From: G963691885 sp963691885
GTDB taxonomy: Bacteria > Pseudomonadota > Alphaproteobacteria > UBA8366 > Aestuariispiraceae
Length of the DNA stretch: 64,000 nt
Assembly: GCA_963691885.1 (NCBI GenBank)
Contig: OY829843.1
Coordinates: 4,712,001-4,776,000 of the forward strand
Direction of reading: 5' to 3'
Positions 26,387 through 35,891 of the stretch are shown one piece after another (positions within the stretch are counted from its first letter, which is position 1; every line of letters starts with the position of its first letter). Below the pieces are notes generated by a model. The model saw nothing but the letters and a program-made list of their open reading frames with translations. It was not told the DNA's origin and ran no database searches. The position numbers and the translations under genes were made by a program.

Positions 26387-27397
26387 ATGCGAACAGATCC
26401 GAAATCCCTGCTGAAAGTGCGACCGGAGGGTCTGTTTTGCCCGGCGGGCGGTTTCTATATCGATCCAGTCAGACCGGTTGACCGGGCCGTCATCACACAT
26501 GGGCATGCGGATCATGCCAGACCCGGCAACGACCACGTTCTCGCAACCCCTGAAACACTGGCGATTATGCAGAGCAGATATGGCCAGACAGCGAAGATTG
26601 CGGATCAGGCAAGCGCCTATGGCCAGGTGAACACAATCGGTGATGTATCTGTAACGCTGCTGCCTGCAGGTCATGTTCTGGGCAGCGCCCAGGTCCTGAT
26701 CGAGACCGGTGGGGCGCGGGTTGCCGTATCAGGGGACTACAAACGCCGCGCTGACGCAACATGCGCCGGGTTTGAAGTTGCAAACTGTGATCTTTATGTG
26801 ACCGAGGCAACCTTTGGCCTGCCGGTGTTCCGACACCCTGATGATCATGGCGAAATCGCAAAGGTACTCAAATCACTGAACACCTTCCCGGACCGCGCCC
26901 ATCTGCTGGGGGCCTATGCGCTGGGAAAGGCGCAACGCGTGATCATGCTGCTGCGGCAGGCGGGATACGACCGCCCCATCTATCTGCACGGTGCGATGAT
27001 TGAACTTTGCGATCTGTACAAGGGGCTGGGGGTCGATCTGGGCGCGCTCATTCCGGTCACGGGAATTCAAAAGAAAGATCTGCAGGGTGAAATCATACTC
27101 TGTCCGCCTTCTGCCCTGGCGGATCGATGGTCGCGCGGGTTTGGCGATGCCGTTCGCGCCTTTGCCTCAGGCTGGATGATGGTTCGACAACGCGCAAAGC
27201 AAAGCGGTGTTGAATTACCGATCATACTGTCCGATCACGCTGACTGGACGGAATTGACCACAACCATTCGCGATGTCGAGGCTGAGACCATCTGGGTTAC
27301 CCATGGCCGGGAAGAAGCCCTGGTTCATCAGGCAAGACTTTTCGGACTGGATGCCGACGCACTTTCCATCGCAGGCTTTGATGAGGACAGCGCATGA
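26387..27397 (+). CDS. Ligase-associated DNA-damage exonuclease (metallo-beta-lactamase fold)
   Basis: A 336-residue nuclease of the beta-lactamase fold (SNM1/Artemis relatives). The metal motif is H38-x-H40-x-D42-H43 in THGHADH. Later metal positions and beta-CASP-like segments are seen in LLPAGHVLGSAQ, SGDYKRRAD, AYALGKAQR, and the C-terminal LSDHADW and VTHGREEA. In many bacteria it is encoded with an ATP-dependent ligase, a large Lhr-type helicase and a phosphoesterase. Here its stop overlaps the ligase start by four bases, and no helicase or phosphoesterase is adjacent. Confidence 0.9.
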   Translation: MRTDPKSLLKVRPEGLFCPAGGFYIDPVRPVDRAVITHGHADHARPGNDHVLATPETLAIMQSRYGQTAKIADQASAYGQVNTIGDVSVTLLPAGHVLGSAQVLIETGGARVAVSGDYKRRADATCAGFEVANCDLYVTEATFGLPVFRHPDDHGEIAKVLKSLNTFPDRAHLLGAYALGKAQRVIMLLRQAGYDRPIYLHGAMIELCDLYKGLGVDLGALIPVTGIQKKDLQGEIILCPPSALADRWSRGFGDAVRAFASGWMMVRQRAKQSGVELPIILSDHADWTELTTTIRDVEAETIWVTHGREEALVHQARLFGLDADALSIAGFDEDSA

Positions 27398-28992
27398 AGG
27401 CCTATGCAGAGTTGCTGGAACGGCTGGTGCACACACCCTCGCGCAATGCCAAGCTGGCCCTGCTCGCTCAGTATTTTCGAACGACGCCGGACCCGGACCG
27501 GGGCTGGGCACTGGCCTCTCTCACGGGGGACCTTGAGCTCAAGAAAGTCACTCCGGCCCGTATCCGCGATCTGATCGAATCCCGCGCCGACCCCGTGCTG
27601 TTTCGCCTATCCTATGATTTTGTAGGGGATTTGGCGGAAACCGCATCTCTGATCTGGCCGGAAAGAACCGCCGAGACTCCACGGGGATCAAACCACCCCC
27701 TATCCCTCAATGAGGCCGTTCAGACGCTGCAAACGACACCGCGAACCAAAATCCCCTCCGTCATTTCAGAATGGATGGACGCGCTCAGCCCAAGCGAGAG
27801 ATATGCGCTTCTCAAACTCGGCATGGGCGGCATGCGGGTTGGCGTCTCAGCCCGACTGGCCCGCGTCGCGCTTGCGTCTCTAGGTGACATCACGGTCGAT
27901 GAAATTGAAGAAATATGGTTTGGCCTTACCCCGCCTTACAGCGATCTCTTTGCCTGGGTCGAGGGCAAGGGCAATAGACCGGAAATCGATGAGGCGGCCG
28001 CCTTTCGACCCATGATGCTGGCAAATCCCTTGGACGAGGAACAATTGCCAGATCTCATCCCCGGTGAATACAGCGCGGAATACAAATGGGACGGCATCCG
28101 GGTTCAGGTCAGCATGCGCGAAGGGGCTATCCGCCTTTATTCGAGGACGGGGGATGACATCACCGGCGCTTTCCCGGACCTGGTTGCGGGACTGACGGGG
28201 CTGAACGGTGTTCTGGATGGCGAGTTGCTGGTCGCACGAAATGGCGAGGTCGCACCGTTCAGCGATCTGCAACAACGCCTTGGCCGCAAAACGGTATCCG
28301 CAAAGATGCAGCAGGAATTCCCGGCCCATATCCGGGCCTATGACATTCTCTTCGACGGGGCGGATGACCTCCGCCCCCTGCCCCAGGTTGAACGGCGTGA
28401 ACGACTGGCTGAATGGGTTTCTGATGCCGACACGACGGTTCTGGATCTCTCATCCGATATCCCGTTCGAAAGATGGGATGAATTGCAGGCACTTCGGGAA
28501 ACCTTGAGAGAGACCGGCATTGAAGGGTTGATGCTGAAACGGCATGACACGCCCTATGTGCCGGGCCGTCCAAAAGGGCCCTGGTTCAAATGGAAACGCG
28601 ACCCCCTGACGGCGGATTGCGTGGTCATGTATGCCCAGCGCGGGCACGGCAGACGATCTTCCATGTATTCCGATTTCACGTTCGGTTGCTGGCGGCCAGG
28701 CGACGGGGGCGAAATGGAACTGGTTCCTGTCGGCAAGGCCTATAGCGGGTACACAGATGCCGAGCTCACCAAATTAGACAAATGGGTCCGGCAAAACAGC
28801 ACGGAGCGCTATGGACCGGTGCGGGCCGTCAAACCGGGTCTGGTCTTTGAAGTCGCCTTCGACGCGGTTCAATCCTCGAAGCGGCATAAGTCCGGCATTG
28901 CCATGCGCTTTCCCCGGATCCATCGCATCCGCTGGGACAAACCCCACGAGGAAGCGGATCTGGTCGAGACCCTGAAAAACATGACCACATGA
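27394..28992 (+). CDS. ATP-dependent DNA ligase (repair-associated)
   Basis: A 532-residue ligase with an N-terminal helical DNA-binding domain, a nucleotidyltransferase domain and an OB-fold. The AMP-accepting lysine is K231 in EYKWDGIR. Other motifs are LYSRTGDD (motif III region DGEL at VLDGELLV), EGLMLKRHD (motif IV) and PWFKWKRD (motif V). These ligases are linked to DNA-crosslink or double-strand-break repair. The gene overlaps the nuclease gene by ATGA, so the two are translationally coupled. Confidence 0.93.
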   Translation: MKAYAELLERLVHTPSRNAKLALLAQYFRTTPDPDRGWALASLTGDLELKKVTPARIRDLIESRADPVLFRLSYDFVGDLAETASLIWPERTAETPRGSNHPLSLNEAVQTLQTTPRTKIPSVISEWMDALSPSERYALLKLGMGGMRVGVSARLARVALASLGDITVDEIEEIWFGLTPPYSDLFAWVEGKGNRPEIDEAAAFRPMMLANPLDEEQLPDLIPGEYSAEYKWDGIRVQVSMREGAIRLYSRTGDDITGAFPDLVAGLTGLNGVLDGELLVARNGEVAPFSDLQQRLGRKTVSAKMQQEFPAHIRAYDILFDGADDLRPLPQVERRERLAEWVSDADTTVLDLSSDIPFERWDELQALRETLRETGIEGLMLKRHDTPYVPGRPKGPWFKWKRDPLTADCVVMYAQRGHGRRSSMYSDFTFGCWRPGDGGEMELVPVGKAYSGYTDAELTKLDKWVRQNSTERYGPVRAVKPGLVFEVAFDAVQSSKRHKSGIAMRFPRIHRIRWDKPHEEADLVETLKNMTT

Positions 28993-29102
28993 AGATTTGC
29001 GAACGTCTGTTCAATCGAGACGGCTTTTAAGTCCACCGGCAATATGCACAATGCGGCAATGCCGTGTTCATCGGCAGACATCAGATAAAAGGAATAACTG
29101 AC

Positions 29103-30389
29103 ATGCCATTGCTTCTTGGTGCCATTGCAGATGATTTCACCGGTGCAAGCGATTTGGCCAACACATTGGTCAAATCCGGCATGCGGACGGTACAGACAAT
29201 TGGCATTCCAGACCCAAGCCTGGACATGACTGGCGTTGACGCTGTCGTCATCGCGTTGAAGAGCCGTTCAATCCCCGTCGCAGACGCCGTGGAACAATCC
29301 CTTGCAGCGCTCGACTGGCTGAAGTCGAACAAGACAGAGCAGATCTTTTTTAAATATTGTTCGACCTTCGACTCGACCGATGAAGGCAATATCGGCCCGG
29401 TCGCAGATGCCCTGCTGGATGCCTGCGACGATGACTTCACGATCTTCTGTCCGGCCTTTCCGGAAAACGGGCGCCAGATCTTCAACGGCTATCTTTTTGT
29501 CGGCCCGGTCCTGTTGAGCGAGTCGAGTATGAGGGACCATCCGCTTACCCCGATGACCGATCCAAGTCTTGTCCGCGTGCTTTCAAGACAGACCAGGCAC
29601 AAGGTCGACCTGATCGATCTGAAGACCGTTCGCGCAGGCGCCGGGGCGATTGAAGCGCGGATAGCGGAACTGAGAGCCGCCGGTGTCCGTCACGCCATTG
29701 TTGATGCCGCTGTAGACGATGATCTGCTGGCCATTGGACCAGCGCTGGGCGATTTGAAACTGATAACCGGCGGTTCCGGAATAGCCCTTGGATTGCCGGA
29801 GAATTTCCGGGCATCCGGCAAGTTGGACGCGGGGCAAAAATCCGATCAATTGTCCCCGGTCAACGGGCCGGCGCTTGCCCTGTCGGGATCCTGTTCGCAG
29901 GCAACACGGGCACAGGTCGCGGCCTTCAAGGAAAAAGTAGAGAGTTTTCAGATCACACCGGAAATGGCGATCGAAAAAGGACGCGCGATCGCCGCTGAAA
30001 TCATCGACTGGGCAACACCGAAACTGGGCGAAAAACCTATTCTTATTTCCGCCACCTCCGACCCGGAAACCGTCAAGGAACTGCAGGACGCGCTTGGCCG
30101 GGATGAGGCCGGGGCCGTCATGGAAGACATTCTGGCGGAGGTCGCCCGCCGCCTGCATCTGGCGGGCGCGCGACGGATTGTTGTGGCCGGTGGTGAAACA
30201 TCCGGTGCTGTTGTTAACGCGCTTGATGTCTCGGCTCTGCGCATCGGTCCCCAGATTGATCCCGGCGTCCCCTGGACCGCGTCCGTTTCCGATGATCCCG
30301 TTCTGTTGACCATGAAATCTGGTAATTTCGGTGCCCCTGATTTCTTTGAGAAAGCCTTTGCACAATCTGAACAGATGGGCGGGAACTGA
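29103..30389 (+). CDS. otnK: 3-oxo-tetronate 4-kinase
   Basis: A 428-residue kinase of the former DUF1537 family that phosphorylates 3-oxo-tetronate in catabolism of C4 sugar acids such as threonate and erythronate. Visible family marks are the N-terminal LLGAIADDFTGASDLANTL, the ICPAFP-like FCPAFPENGR, and the C-terminal nucleotide region RRIVVAGGETSGAVV. The ATG at 29103 was chosen for its ribosome site (AAAGGAAT) and the canonical start; a longer frame begins at 29064. It is followed three bases later by otnC. Confidence 0.92.
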   Translation: MPLLLGAIADDFTGASDLANTLVKSGMRTVQTIGIPDPSLDMTGVDAVVIALKSRSIPVADAVEQSLAALDWLKSNKTEQIFFKYCSTFDSTDEGNIGPVADALLDACDDDFTIFCPAFPENGRQIFNGYLFVGPVLLSESSMRDHPLTPMTDPSLVRVLSRQTRHKVDLIDLKTVRAGAGAIEARIAELRAAGVRHAIVDAAVDDDLLAIGPALGDLKLITGGSGIALGLPENFRASGKLDAGQKSDQLSPVNGPALALSGSCSQATRAQVAAFKEKVESFQITPEMAIEKGRAIAAEIIDWATPKLGEKPILISATSDPETVKELQDALGRDEAGAVMEDILAEVARRLHLAGARRIVVAGGETSGAVVNALDVSALRIGPQIDPGVPWTASVSDDPVLLTMKSGNFGAPDFFEKAFAQSEQMGGN

Positions 30390-30392
30390 CCA

Positions 30393-31031
30393 ATGGCACG
30401 GGATGAGGCAGAACTGCGGCGCGATATGGCCCATCTTGGCCGATCGATGTTTGACCGCGGTCTGACGCCGGGTGCGTCCGGAAATATGAGTGCGCGGCTG
30501 GATGACGGATTTCTGGTGACCCCGACCGGCTATATGCTGGGCGACCTTGAAGCCGATGCATTGTCCAAGATCGCACCGGACGGCACGCATATTTCCGGCC
30601 CGAAGCCAACCAAGGAAAGCTTCCTGCACAAGGCCGTATACGAAAGCCGCCCTCAGACAGAGGCGATCGTACATCTGCATTCATCCTATTCTGTGGCCCT
30701 CTCTGTTATGGAAGAGGTCGACCCTGAAGATGTTTTGCCGCCGATTACGGCCTATTACGTTATGCGGGTCGGCAAGCTGCCGCTTGTGCCGTATTTCCCT
30801 CCCGGCGATCTGGATCTCGCAGAGGCGATGCGCCCAGTCTTCAAAACCCACAAGGCCTGCTTGCTGGCGAACCACGGCCCCATCGTTGCGGACAAGTCAT
30901 TGCGTGACGCCGTCGGGTCGATGGAAGAGCTGGAGGAAACGGCAAAACTGCACCTGATGTTGCGCGGCATTCCGATCCGGACCTTGACACCCGAACAGGT
31001 ACGTCAACTTTATGAGAGGTTCCCCAGCTGA
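30393..31031 (+). CDS. otnC: 3-oxo-tetronate 4-phosphate decarboxylase
   Basis: A 212-residue class II aldolase-fold Zn enzyme that decarboxylates 3-oxo-tetronate 4-phosphate to dihydroxyacetone phosphate. The metal His cluster is in IVHLHSSYSVAL (about 91-102) and ANHGP (about 159-163). TPGASGNMSARLDDGFLVTPTGY near the N-terminus and PTKESFLHKAVYES are family-typical. It lies between otnK and otnI in the same operon, which supports this function rather than a fuculose-phosphate aldolase. Confidence 0.92.
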   Translation: MARDEAELRRDMAHLGRSMFDRGLTPGASGNMSARLDDGFLVTPTGYMLGDLEADALSKIAPDGTHISGPKPTKESFLHKAVYESRPQTEAIVHLHSSYSVALSVMEEVDPEDVLPPITAYYVMRVGKLPLVPYFPPGDLDLAEAMRPVFKTHKACLLANHGPIVADKSLRDAVGSMEELEETAKLHLMLRGIPIRTLTPEQVRQLYERFPS

Positions 31032-31063
31032 ACCGGCCGGGACAAATGACAGGGAAAATCACG

Positions 31064-31840
31064 ATGACTAAACTCGCCGCCAATCTCAGCATGATGTTTA
31101 CGGAAGTTCCGTTTCTGGAGCGTTTTGCAGCGGCAGCCGCCTGTGGCTTCAAAGGCGTCGAATACCTTTTTCCATATGATTTTCCAGCCGACGAGGTTGC
31201 CGACCGACTGAATAATGCCGCCCTGACCCAGGCCCTTTTCAATTTGCCGCCGGGAGACTGGGATGCCGGTGAACGGGGCCTTGCCGCCCTGAAGGGCAGA
31301 GAGGCTGATTTCGATGCAGCCCTTGAAACGGCCCTCACCTATGCAAAAGCCCTGAACGCTGAACGCATCCATGCGATGTCAGGGATGAGTGAACATGGCG
31401 CCGACCGCGACACTTATGTCGCCAACCTGAAACGGGCGGCGGCCCGCGCGGCTGAACAGAATGTCACCATCTGTCTTGAACCAATCAACCACCGCAATAT
31501 TCCGGGATACTACCTGAACACGACACAGCAGGCGCTGGAAGTTATGGCCGATGTAGGTGCAGACAATGTTCGCCTGCAATTGGATCTCTACCATCTGCAA
31601 ATCACCGAGGGTGATATCTCCATGCGGACGCGCGAAGTTATCGACGCCGTCGAACATGTTCAGATTGCCGGCAACCCGGCGCGTCATGAACCCGATCAGG
31701 GTGAGGTCCATTATCCTGCCATGCTGTCTTTGCTGGATGAACTTGGCTATCAGGGCTGGATTGGTTGCGAATATATCCCCGCTGGCGAAACCACGGCCGG
31801 ACTTGGTTGGGCGGCACCCTATGGGATCACCAAGGGTTAA
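31064..31840 (+). CDS. otnI: 2-oxo-tetronate isomerase
   Basis: A 258-residue TIM-barrel isomerase related to hydroxypyruvate isomerase, converting 2-oxo-tetronate to 3-oxo-tetronate. Family blocks are LAANLSMMFTEVPFLERF, GVEYLFPYDF, LEPINHRNIPGYYLN and the LQLDLYHLQI metal-binding strand, with QIAGNPARHEPDQGE near the C-terminus. The ATG at 31064 has AGGGAAA upstream at good spacing; an ATG at 31046 is less likely. It closes the otnK-otnC-otnI operon. Confidence 0.92.
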   Translation: MTKLAANLSMMFTEVPFLERFAAAAACGFKGVEYLFPYDFPADEVADRLNNAALTQALFNLPPGDWDAGERGLAALKGREADFDAALETALTYAKALNAERIHAMSGMSEHGADRDTYVANLKRAAARAAEQNVTICLEPINHRNIPGYYLNTTQQALEVMADVGADNVRLQLDLYHLQITEGDISMRTREVIDAVEHVQIAGNPARHEPDQGEVHYPAMLSLLDELGYQGWIGCEYIPAGETTAGLGWAAPYGITKG

Positions 31841-31879
31841 GACGCTGATCTCATCCTCTCTGCGCGGAATTGGCCCTGC

Positions 31880-33832
31880 ATGAAAGAATGGCCGAAACTG
31901 GACCCGCCCCTTTTCAGAATGACACCTGGCAAGGGCCCGGTCTCTGAACGTTTCAATGACGGGTATGCTTCACCAGAAGGGGCAGCGGAGGAAAGCCGCG
32001 CCGTCTTTCTGGATGCGGTTGGCGGGGCGTCCCTGTGGAAAGATCGCCCCCATATCTCCATCGCGGAAACCGGCTTTGGCATCGGTCTGAACTTTCTTCT
32101 CACATGGGATCTGTTTCGCCGGACGGCGGACCCCACGGCCTGCCTCTATTTCACCTCGGTTGAGTTCTATCCCCTGGACCGTGCTGAACTAGCAGAGGCG
32201 CTCAATCCGCATCGTGGCACCAGCTTTGATGCAGAACTCGTGGATGCCCTCTTGGCAAACTATCCGCCCCGCCACGGCGGAATGCATCGGATTGTACTGG
32301 ATGGCGGGCGGGTTCACCTGACCCTGATCTACGCCGAAATCGGGGATGCGCTAAGCCAAATGACCGGGATGATAGACGCCTGGTATCTGGACGGATTTGC
32401 GCCTGCGCGAAACCCGGAGATGTGGCGTGACGCAGTCTTTGATCAGGTTAGACGGCTCTCAAAACCGGATACAAAGGCCGCAACCTATTCTTCTGCACGG
32501 ATCGTACGTGACGGGTTGGAAAGGGTCAGGTTCAAGGTTCAAAAACGGCCTGGCTTCGGATCCAAAAGAGACCGCCTTGTTGCGCAGATGCAGGCAAGCC
32601 CGACCTCGACCGATACGGGCAGTCGGGACCCAAACCCCTGGTTTATGCCCAAGCTTGGCTCGACCCCACCGGCAGAAGTCGCAATCATCGGAGGCGGCAT
32701 CGCCGGACAGTGTTGCAGCGCCTTGTTTCGGGCGAGAGGCATCCGTGTTCAACATTTTGATCGGGCCGGAAACGAAGGGGGGCTGCATGGCAACCCCGCT
32801 GCCGTTATCGCCCCACGCCTGCACCTGGCCGCGAGTGACCCCGGTCAATGGCAAGCCAGCAGCTTTCTGCACGCCATTCGGTTTTATGACGCTTTATCAG
32901 ATACGGGGCACAGGGTCTGGCTGGATCCACGCGGCCTCACCCGCCTTCCCGCCAATACCGGCGAAGCAAACCAGCAAACAGCCATCGTAGAAGCCCTTAA
33001 CTGGCCTGACGATCTGCTTGCGCTTGCATCGGATAGGGACAACCAGGGGCATTATTTCCCTCGCTCGGGCACGGTTGATCCTGAATCCATCCGCCAGGCC
33101 CTGGCGCCTGATATTCAAGCCGCCGATATCGCCCGTATAGACCGCGATGATAGCGGATGGCGTATCGAAAACAGTCATGGCAATTGTATTTGGCAGGGCG
33201 AAACAATCATATTGGCTACGGGTGCCTGGACAGGACGGTTTCTCAATATGCCCTCGCTTGGTCTGCGTCCCAGCAGAGGTCAGGTGAGCTTTTTGAAAGA
33301 GGGATATACCTTGCCGGACCAGACACTTTCCGGGTCTGCCTATCTCACAACACGGCTGGAGAGCCATGAAAACATCCGGATCGCAGGGTCCAGTTTTGAG
33401 GCTTGGCGCGACCTGAATGATCCCCGCTGGACAGAATGGGACCCAGGAATCGAGAACGAATACCGTCAAAACCTAGAGAATATGACCGGGCATGAGATCC
33501 CGCCGGCCAAAACCGGCTGGTCAGGATTGCGGGCGACGATGTCTGATCGATTACCGCTTGTCGGACCGGTTCCGGACGAGGATGCCTGTGTCGCCGCCTA
33601 TCGCGATTTGAGACACGGGCGGCACTGGGTCGACTACCCGCCACTGCCAGAACGAGGGGGTCTCTTCACGATTTGCGGTATGGGCGCGCGGGGCTATCAG
33701 TTCGCACCGCTCGCCGCGCAGCTTCTGGTGGATCAGGTCTGTGGCCCCGTCCTGCCGGTCGCGCGGAACCTGCACGATGCCGTTCATCCAGCCCGGAACC
33801 TTATCCGCATGCTGAAGCGCGGCGAACTATAG
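31880..33832 (+). CDS. mnmC: Bifunctional tRNA 5-methylaminomethyl-2-thiouridine synthesis protein MnmC
   Basis: A 650-residue fusion that completes the wobble-uridine modification of certain tRNAs. The N-terminal methyltransferase domain (about 1-230) has the SAM loop AETGFGIGLNF and the YLDGFAPARNPEMW segment. The C-terminal FAD domain (about 265-650) has the dinucleotide loop IIGGGIAG and CGMGARGYQFAPLAAQ near the end. The FAD domain turns cmnm5 into nm5 and the methyltransferase makes mnm5. Length matches the bifunctional form. It follows otnI by 39 bases but is functionally unrelated. Confidence 0.93.
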   Translation: MKEWPKLDPPLFRMTPGKGPVSERFNDGYASPEGAAEESRAVFLDAVGGASLWKDRPHISIAETGFGIGLNFLLTWDLFRRTADPTACLYFTSVEFYPLDRAELAEALNPHRGTSFDAELVDALLANYPPRHGGMHRIVLDGGRVHLTLIYAEIGDALSQMTGMIDAWYLDGFAPARNPEMWRDAVFDQVRRLSKPDTKAATYSSARIVRDGLERVRFKVQKRPGFGSKRDRLVAQMQASPTSTDTGSRDPNPWFMPKLGSTPPAEVAIIGGGIAGQCCSALFRARGIRVQHFDRAGNEGGLHGNPAAVIAPRLHLAASDPGQWQASSFLHAIRFYDALSDTGHRVWLDPRGLTRLPANTGEANQQTAIVEALNWPDDLLALASDRDNQGHYFPRSGTVDPESIRQALAPDIQAADIARIDRDDSGWRIENSHGNCIWQGETIILATGAWTGRFLNMPSLGLRPSRGQVSFLKEGYTLPDQTLSGSAYLTTRLESHENIRIAGSSFEAWRDLNDPRWTEWDPGIENEYRQNLENMTGHEIPPAKTGWSGLRATMSDRLPLVGPVPDEDACVAAYRDLRHGRHWVDYPPLPERGGLFTICGMGARGYQFAPLAAQLLVDQVCGPVLPVARNLHDAVHPARNLIRMLKRGEL

Positions 33833-33838
33833 GTCCGG

Positions 33839-35122
33839 CTATTCCGCCGGTGCCGGGCGGGCCTCGGCCTGCTCTGACGTTCGAGCTGACCCTGGCAGAA
33901 GGAAAATAGAAATCGCTGCAAGCGCCGCCAGAACAGACAACCCCAAAATCAGCGGGGTAAAGCTGTTCGTCGCCTCCCTGACTTGCGCGATCAGAAACAC
34001 GCCAAGCGGTCCCGCACCAAAGGCCAGCACGTATTTGACGCCAAAAGCAACACCATGGTGTGTTTGCGGGGTAAAACGCGCCAGCATCATGTTCTCAGCG
34101 GGCAGAGAGGCGTTGTTCAGTACTGTGATAAACATGGCCGCCGTAAACAAAATGATGTTACCTGACAGCGCAATCAACACCAGTACCGGCACCTGAAGCG
34201 CCCAACAAAGCAGGTAAACACTCTTCAACGAATAACGATCCGCCAGATAACCGCCTGCCAGTTGCATTACGGCCCCAACGATGTAGACAGCCGCAACCAT
34301 CCCGCCCACGGCTGCAAGATCCCCGTCGAGAAGTCCCACCAACCCTTCTTCAAAAAGTTTGGGCAAACCTGCCTGCATCGTGTTGTAAACAAGGCCAAGG
34401 CAGAACATCGGGAACAGCAGCAACAAAAAAGCCTGCAGGTTGCCCGATCCAGTGACAGATTTTCTTTGGTCGGTCGTGCTGGCAGCGTCTGGGCCATCTG
34501 TTACCGCTGCACCATCAGACAACCTGCCGGTAACGAGGCACCAGAGCATGGCCAGCCCGGTCACCGTGCAAATGACGCCAGGGATTAGAAACGCCAGCTG
34601 CCAATCAAAAAATTTCAGCAGCAATCCCGTAAATCCACCCGCCGCAGCTGCGCCCAGCCCGCCAAAGACACCATTGATTGCCAGCTTTTTCCCCGTGTGA
34701 CTGTCCGACTCTCGTATCAGCCAGGAAATCCCAACAGGATGATAGATGGCACCGAAGAGACCGATCAGGCCCAAAAGGATCAATAGTGACAAATCCCCAC
34801 CGGCAAAGGCGCAGGCCGCCGTCGCAGCCCCCATGCCAAGAAACATGATGATCATCATCCCGGGCGCCGACCATGTATCGGCCAATCGACCAGCAGGCAA
34901 CGCGGCCAACCCGATCAGCAATGCCGCCGGGGTCCAAAGCTCAATCAGTTCGTGAAACGGGCGGTCCCAGGCAACGGCAAGGGAAATCACAATCGTGAAA
35001 TACATCGCGGCCAGATAATGGAAGAAAAAATGCCCGATGCTGGAAAACACAAAGGTGAGTTGCGCAGATCGATGCCCGGCAGATCTCTCAGCGGTTTCAG
35101 TTTTCACGGAACTATCGGTCAT
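33839..35122 (-). CDS. Major facilitator superfamily transporter
   Basis: A 427-residue inner-membrane protein with about twelve hydrophobic helices and the MFS loop in LAALPAGRLADTWS. A soluble start (MTDSSVKTETAERSAG) precedes helix 1. The ATG at 35122 lies eight bases after the stop of the sulfotransferase-like gene, a better choice than the long upstream frame running back through that gene. The cycle of genes aminotransferase, sulfotransferase-like, MFS looks like one operon. Substrate unknown. Confidence 0.82.
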   Translation of the reverse strand: MTDSSVKTETAERSAGHRSAQLTFVFSSIGHFFFHYLAAMYFTIVISLAVAWDRPFHELIELWTPAALLIGLAALPAGRLADTWSAPGMMIIMFLGMGAATAACAFAGGDLSLLILLGLIGLFGAIYHPVGISWLIRESDSHTGKKLAINGVFGGLGAAAAGGFTGLLLKFFDWQLAFLIPGVICTVTGLAMLWCLVTGRLSDGAAVTDGPDAASTTDQRKSVTGSGNLQAFLLLLFPMFCLGLVYNTMQAGLPKLFEEGLVGLLDGDLAAVGGMVAAVYIVGAVMQLAGGYLADRYSLKSVYLLCWALQVPVLVLIALSGNIILFTAAMFITVLNNASLPAENMMLARFTPQTHHGVAFGVKYVLAFGAGPLGVFLIAQVREATNSFTPLILGLSVLAALAAISIFLLPGSARTSEQAEARPAPAE

Positions 35123-35129
35123 GCAGGCT

Positions 35130-35891
35130 TTATACGGTGGACCCACTCGCGCGACAATGCACCCGCAATTCATCATAGAGTGGACGGCAGGCATCCAATA
35201 CCGGCTGCAGGTGCTTGGGAATCTCGGTCTCTTTGGGCATGTATGGGGCGAACCCGGTCGACGCCTCAACCGCCGCATACCAGTGTTCCGCCCAGACACC
35301 GTCATAGGGTTTACGGCCCGCCTCCCATTTCAGCATGGAGGGCTCATAGCGGATACCCAGATCTTCGCACAAACCACTCAGGGCTTTCGCCGGGTCCATC
35401 AGGATATCCTTCGCGTCAATTACCGGCGGTGCCTTTCCTGTGCGTTCCAGCAACCAGTTATAGACGCGGATCTGTTGGTGATAGCCGAGATCCGTTGCCT
35501 TTACGTCTTCCCATTTCGCGGCATAAGACGCCAAGACTTCAGCCGGGTCACGAATCAAAAAGCAGTTTTGCACGCTTTGCAGCCAAAACCAAGTGTATTG
35601 ATCCAGAAGGTGATGGGTCATGTGTTTCTGATACTGAACGGTTTTGCCGTCCCGCAGGGGTGCCATTAAACGGCGCATCGCATTGCGCCAATCCGTCGGT
35701 TGAGAGGCTATAACAGCCCCCCGCATCGGATGATCCTTGCCCGTTTCATAAAGATAGGCGGCGTATAGCGGTTCATCGACAACCACACAGTCCGACCGAC
35801 TGGCAAAGGAACGCATCATAGCTGTTGAGATGTTGCGCGGCCCGGACCACATCGCAATCCGGTGGCTGTTATCCAACGGCTCCATCGTCAT
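35130..35891 (-). CDS. P-loop sulfotransferase-like protein
   Basis: A 253-residue protein with the sulfotransferase-type P-loop near its start (IAMWSGPRNISTAMMRSF, residues about 11-28), corresponding to a 5'-PSB for PAPS. A later IRDPAEVLASYAAKW (about 135-149) matches the 3'-phosphate-binding RDP..S pattern. Its ATG overlaps the aminotransferase stop by ATGA, so the two are translationally coupled. Whether it transfers sulfate is unproven; related proteins of unknown role are often found beside class IV aminotransferases. Confidence 0.75.
   Translation of the reverse strand: MTMEPLDNSHRIAMWSGPRNISTAMMRSFASRSDCVVVDEPLYAAYLYETGKDHPMRGAVIASQPTDWRNAMRRLMAPLRDGKTVQYQKHMTHHLLDQYTWFWLQSVQNCFLIRDPAEVLASYAAKWEDVKATDLGYHQQIRVYNWLLERTGKAPPVIDAKDILMDPAKALSGLCEDLGIRYEPSMLKWEAGRKPYDGVWAEHWYAAVEASTGFAPYMPKETEIPKHLQPVLDACRPLYDELRVHCRASGSTV

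Noticed and set aside
29583..30680. 365-residue minus-strand open frame
   Set aside because: Antisense shadow of otnK and otnC; low-complexity, no signals.
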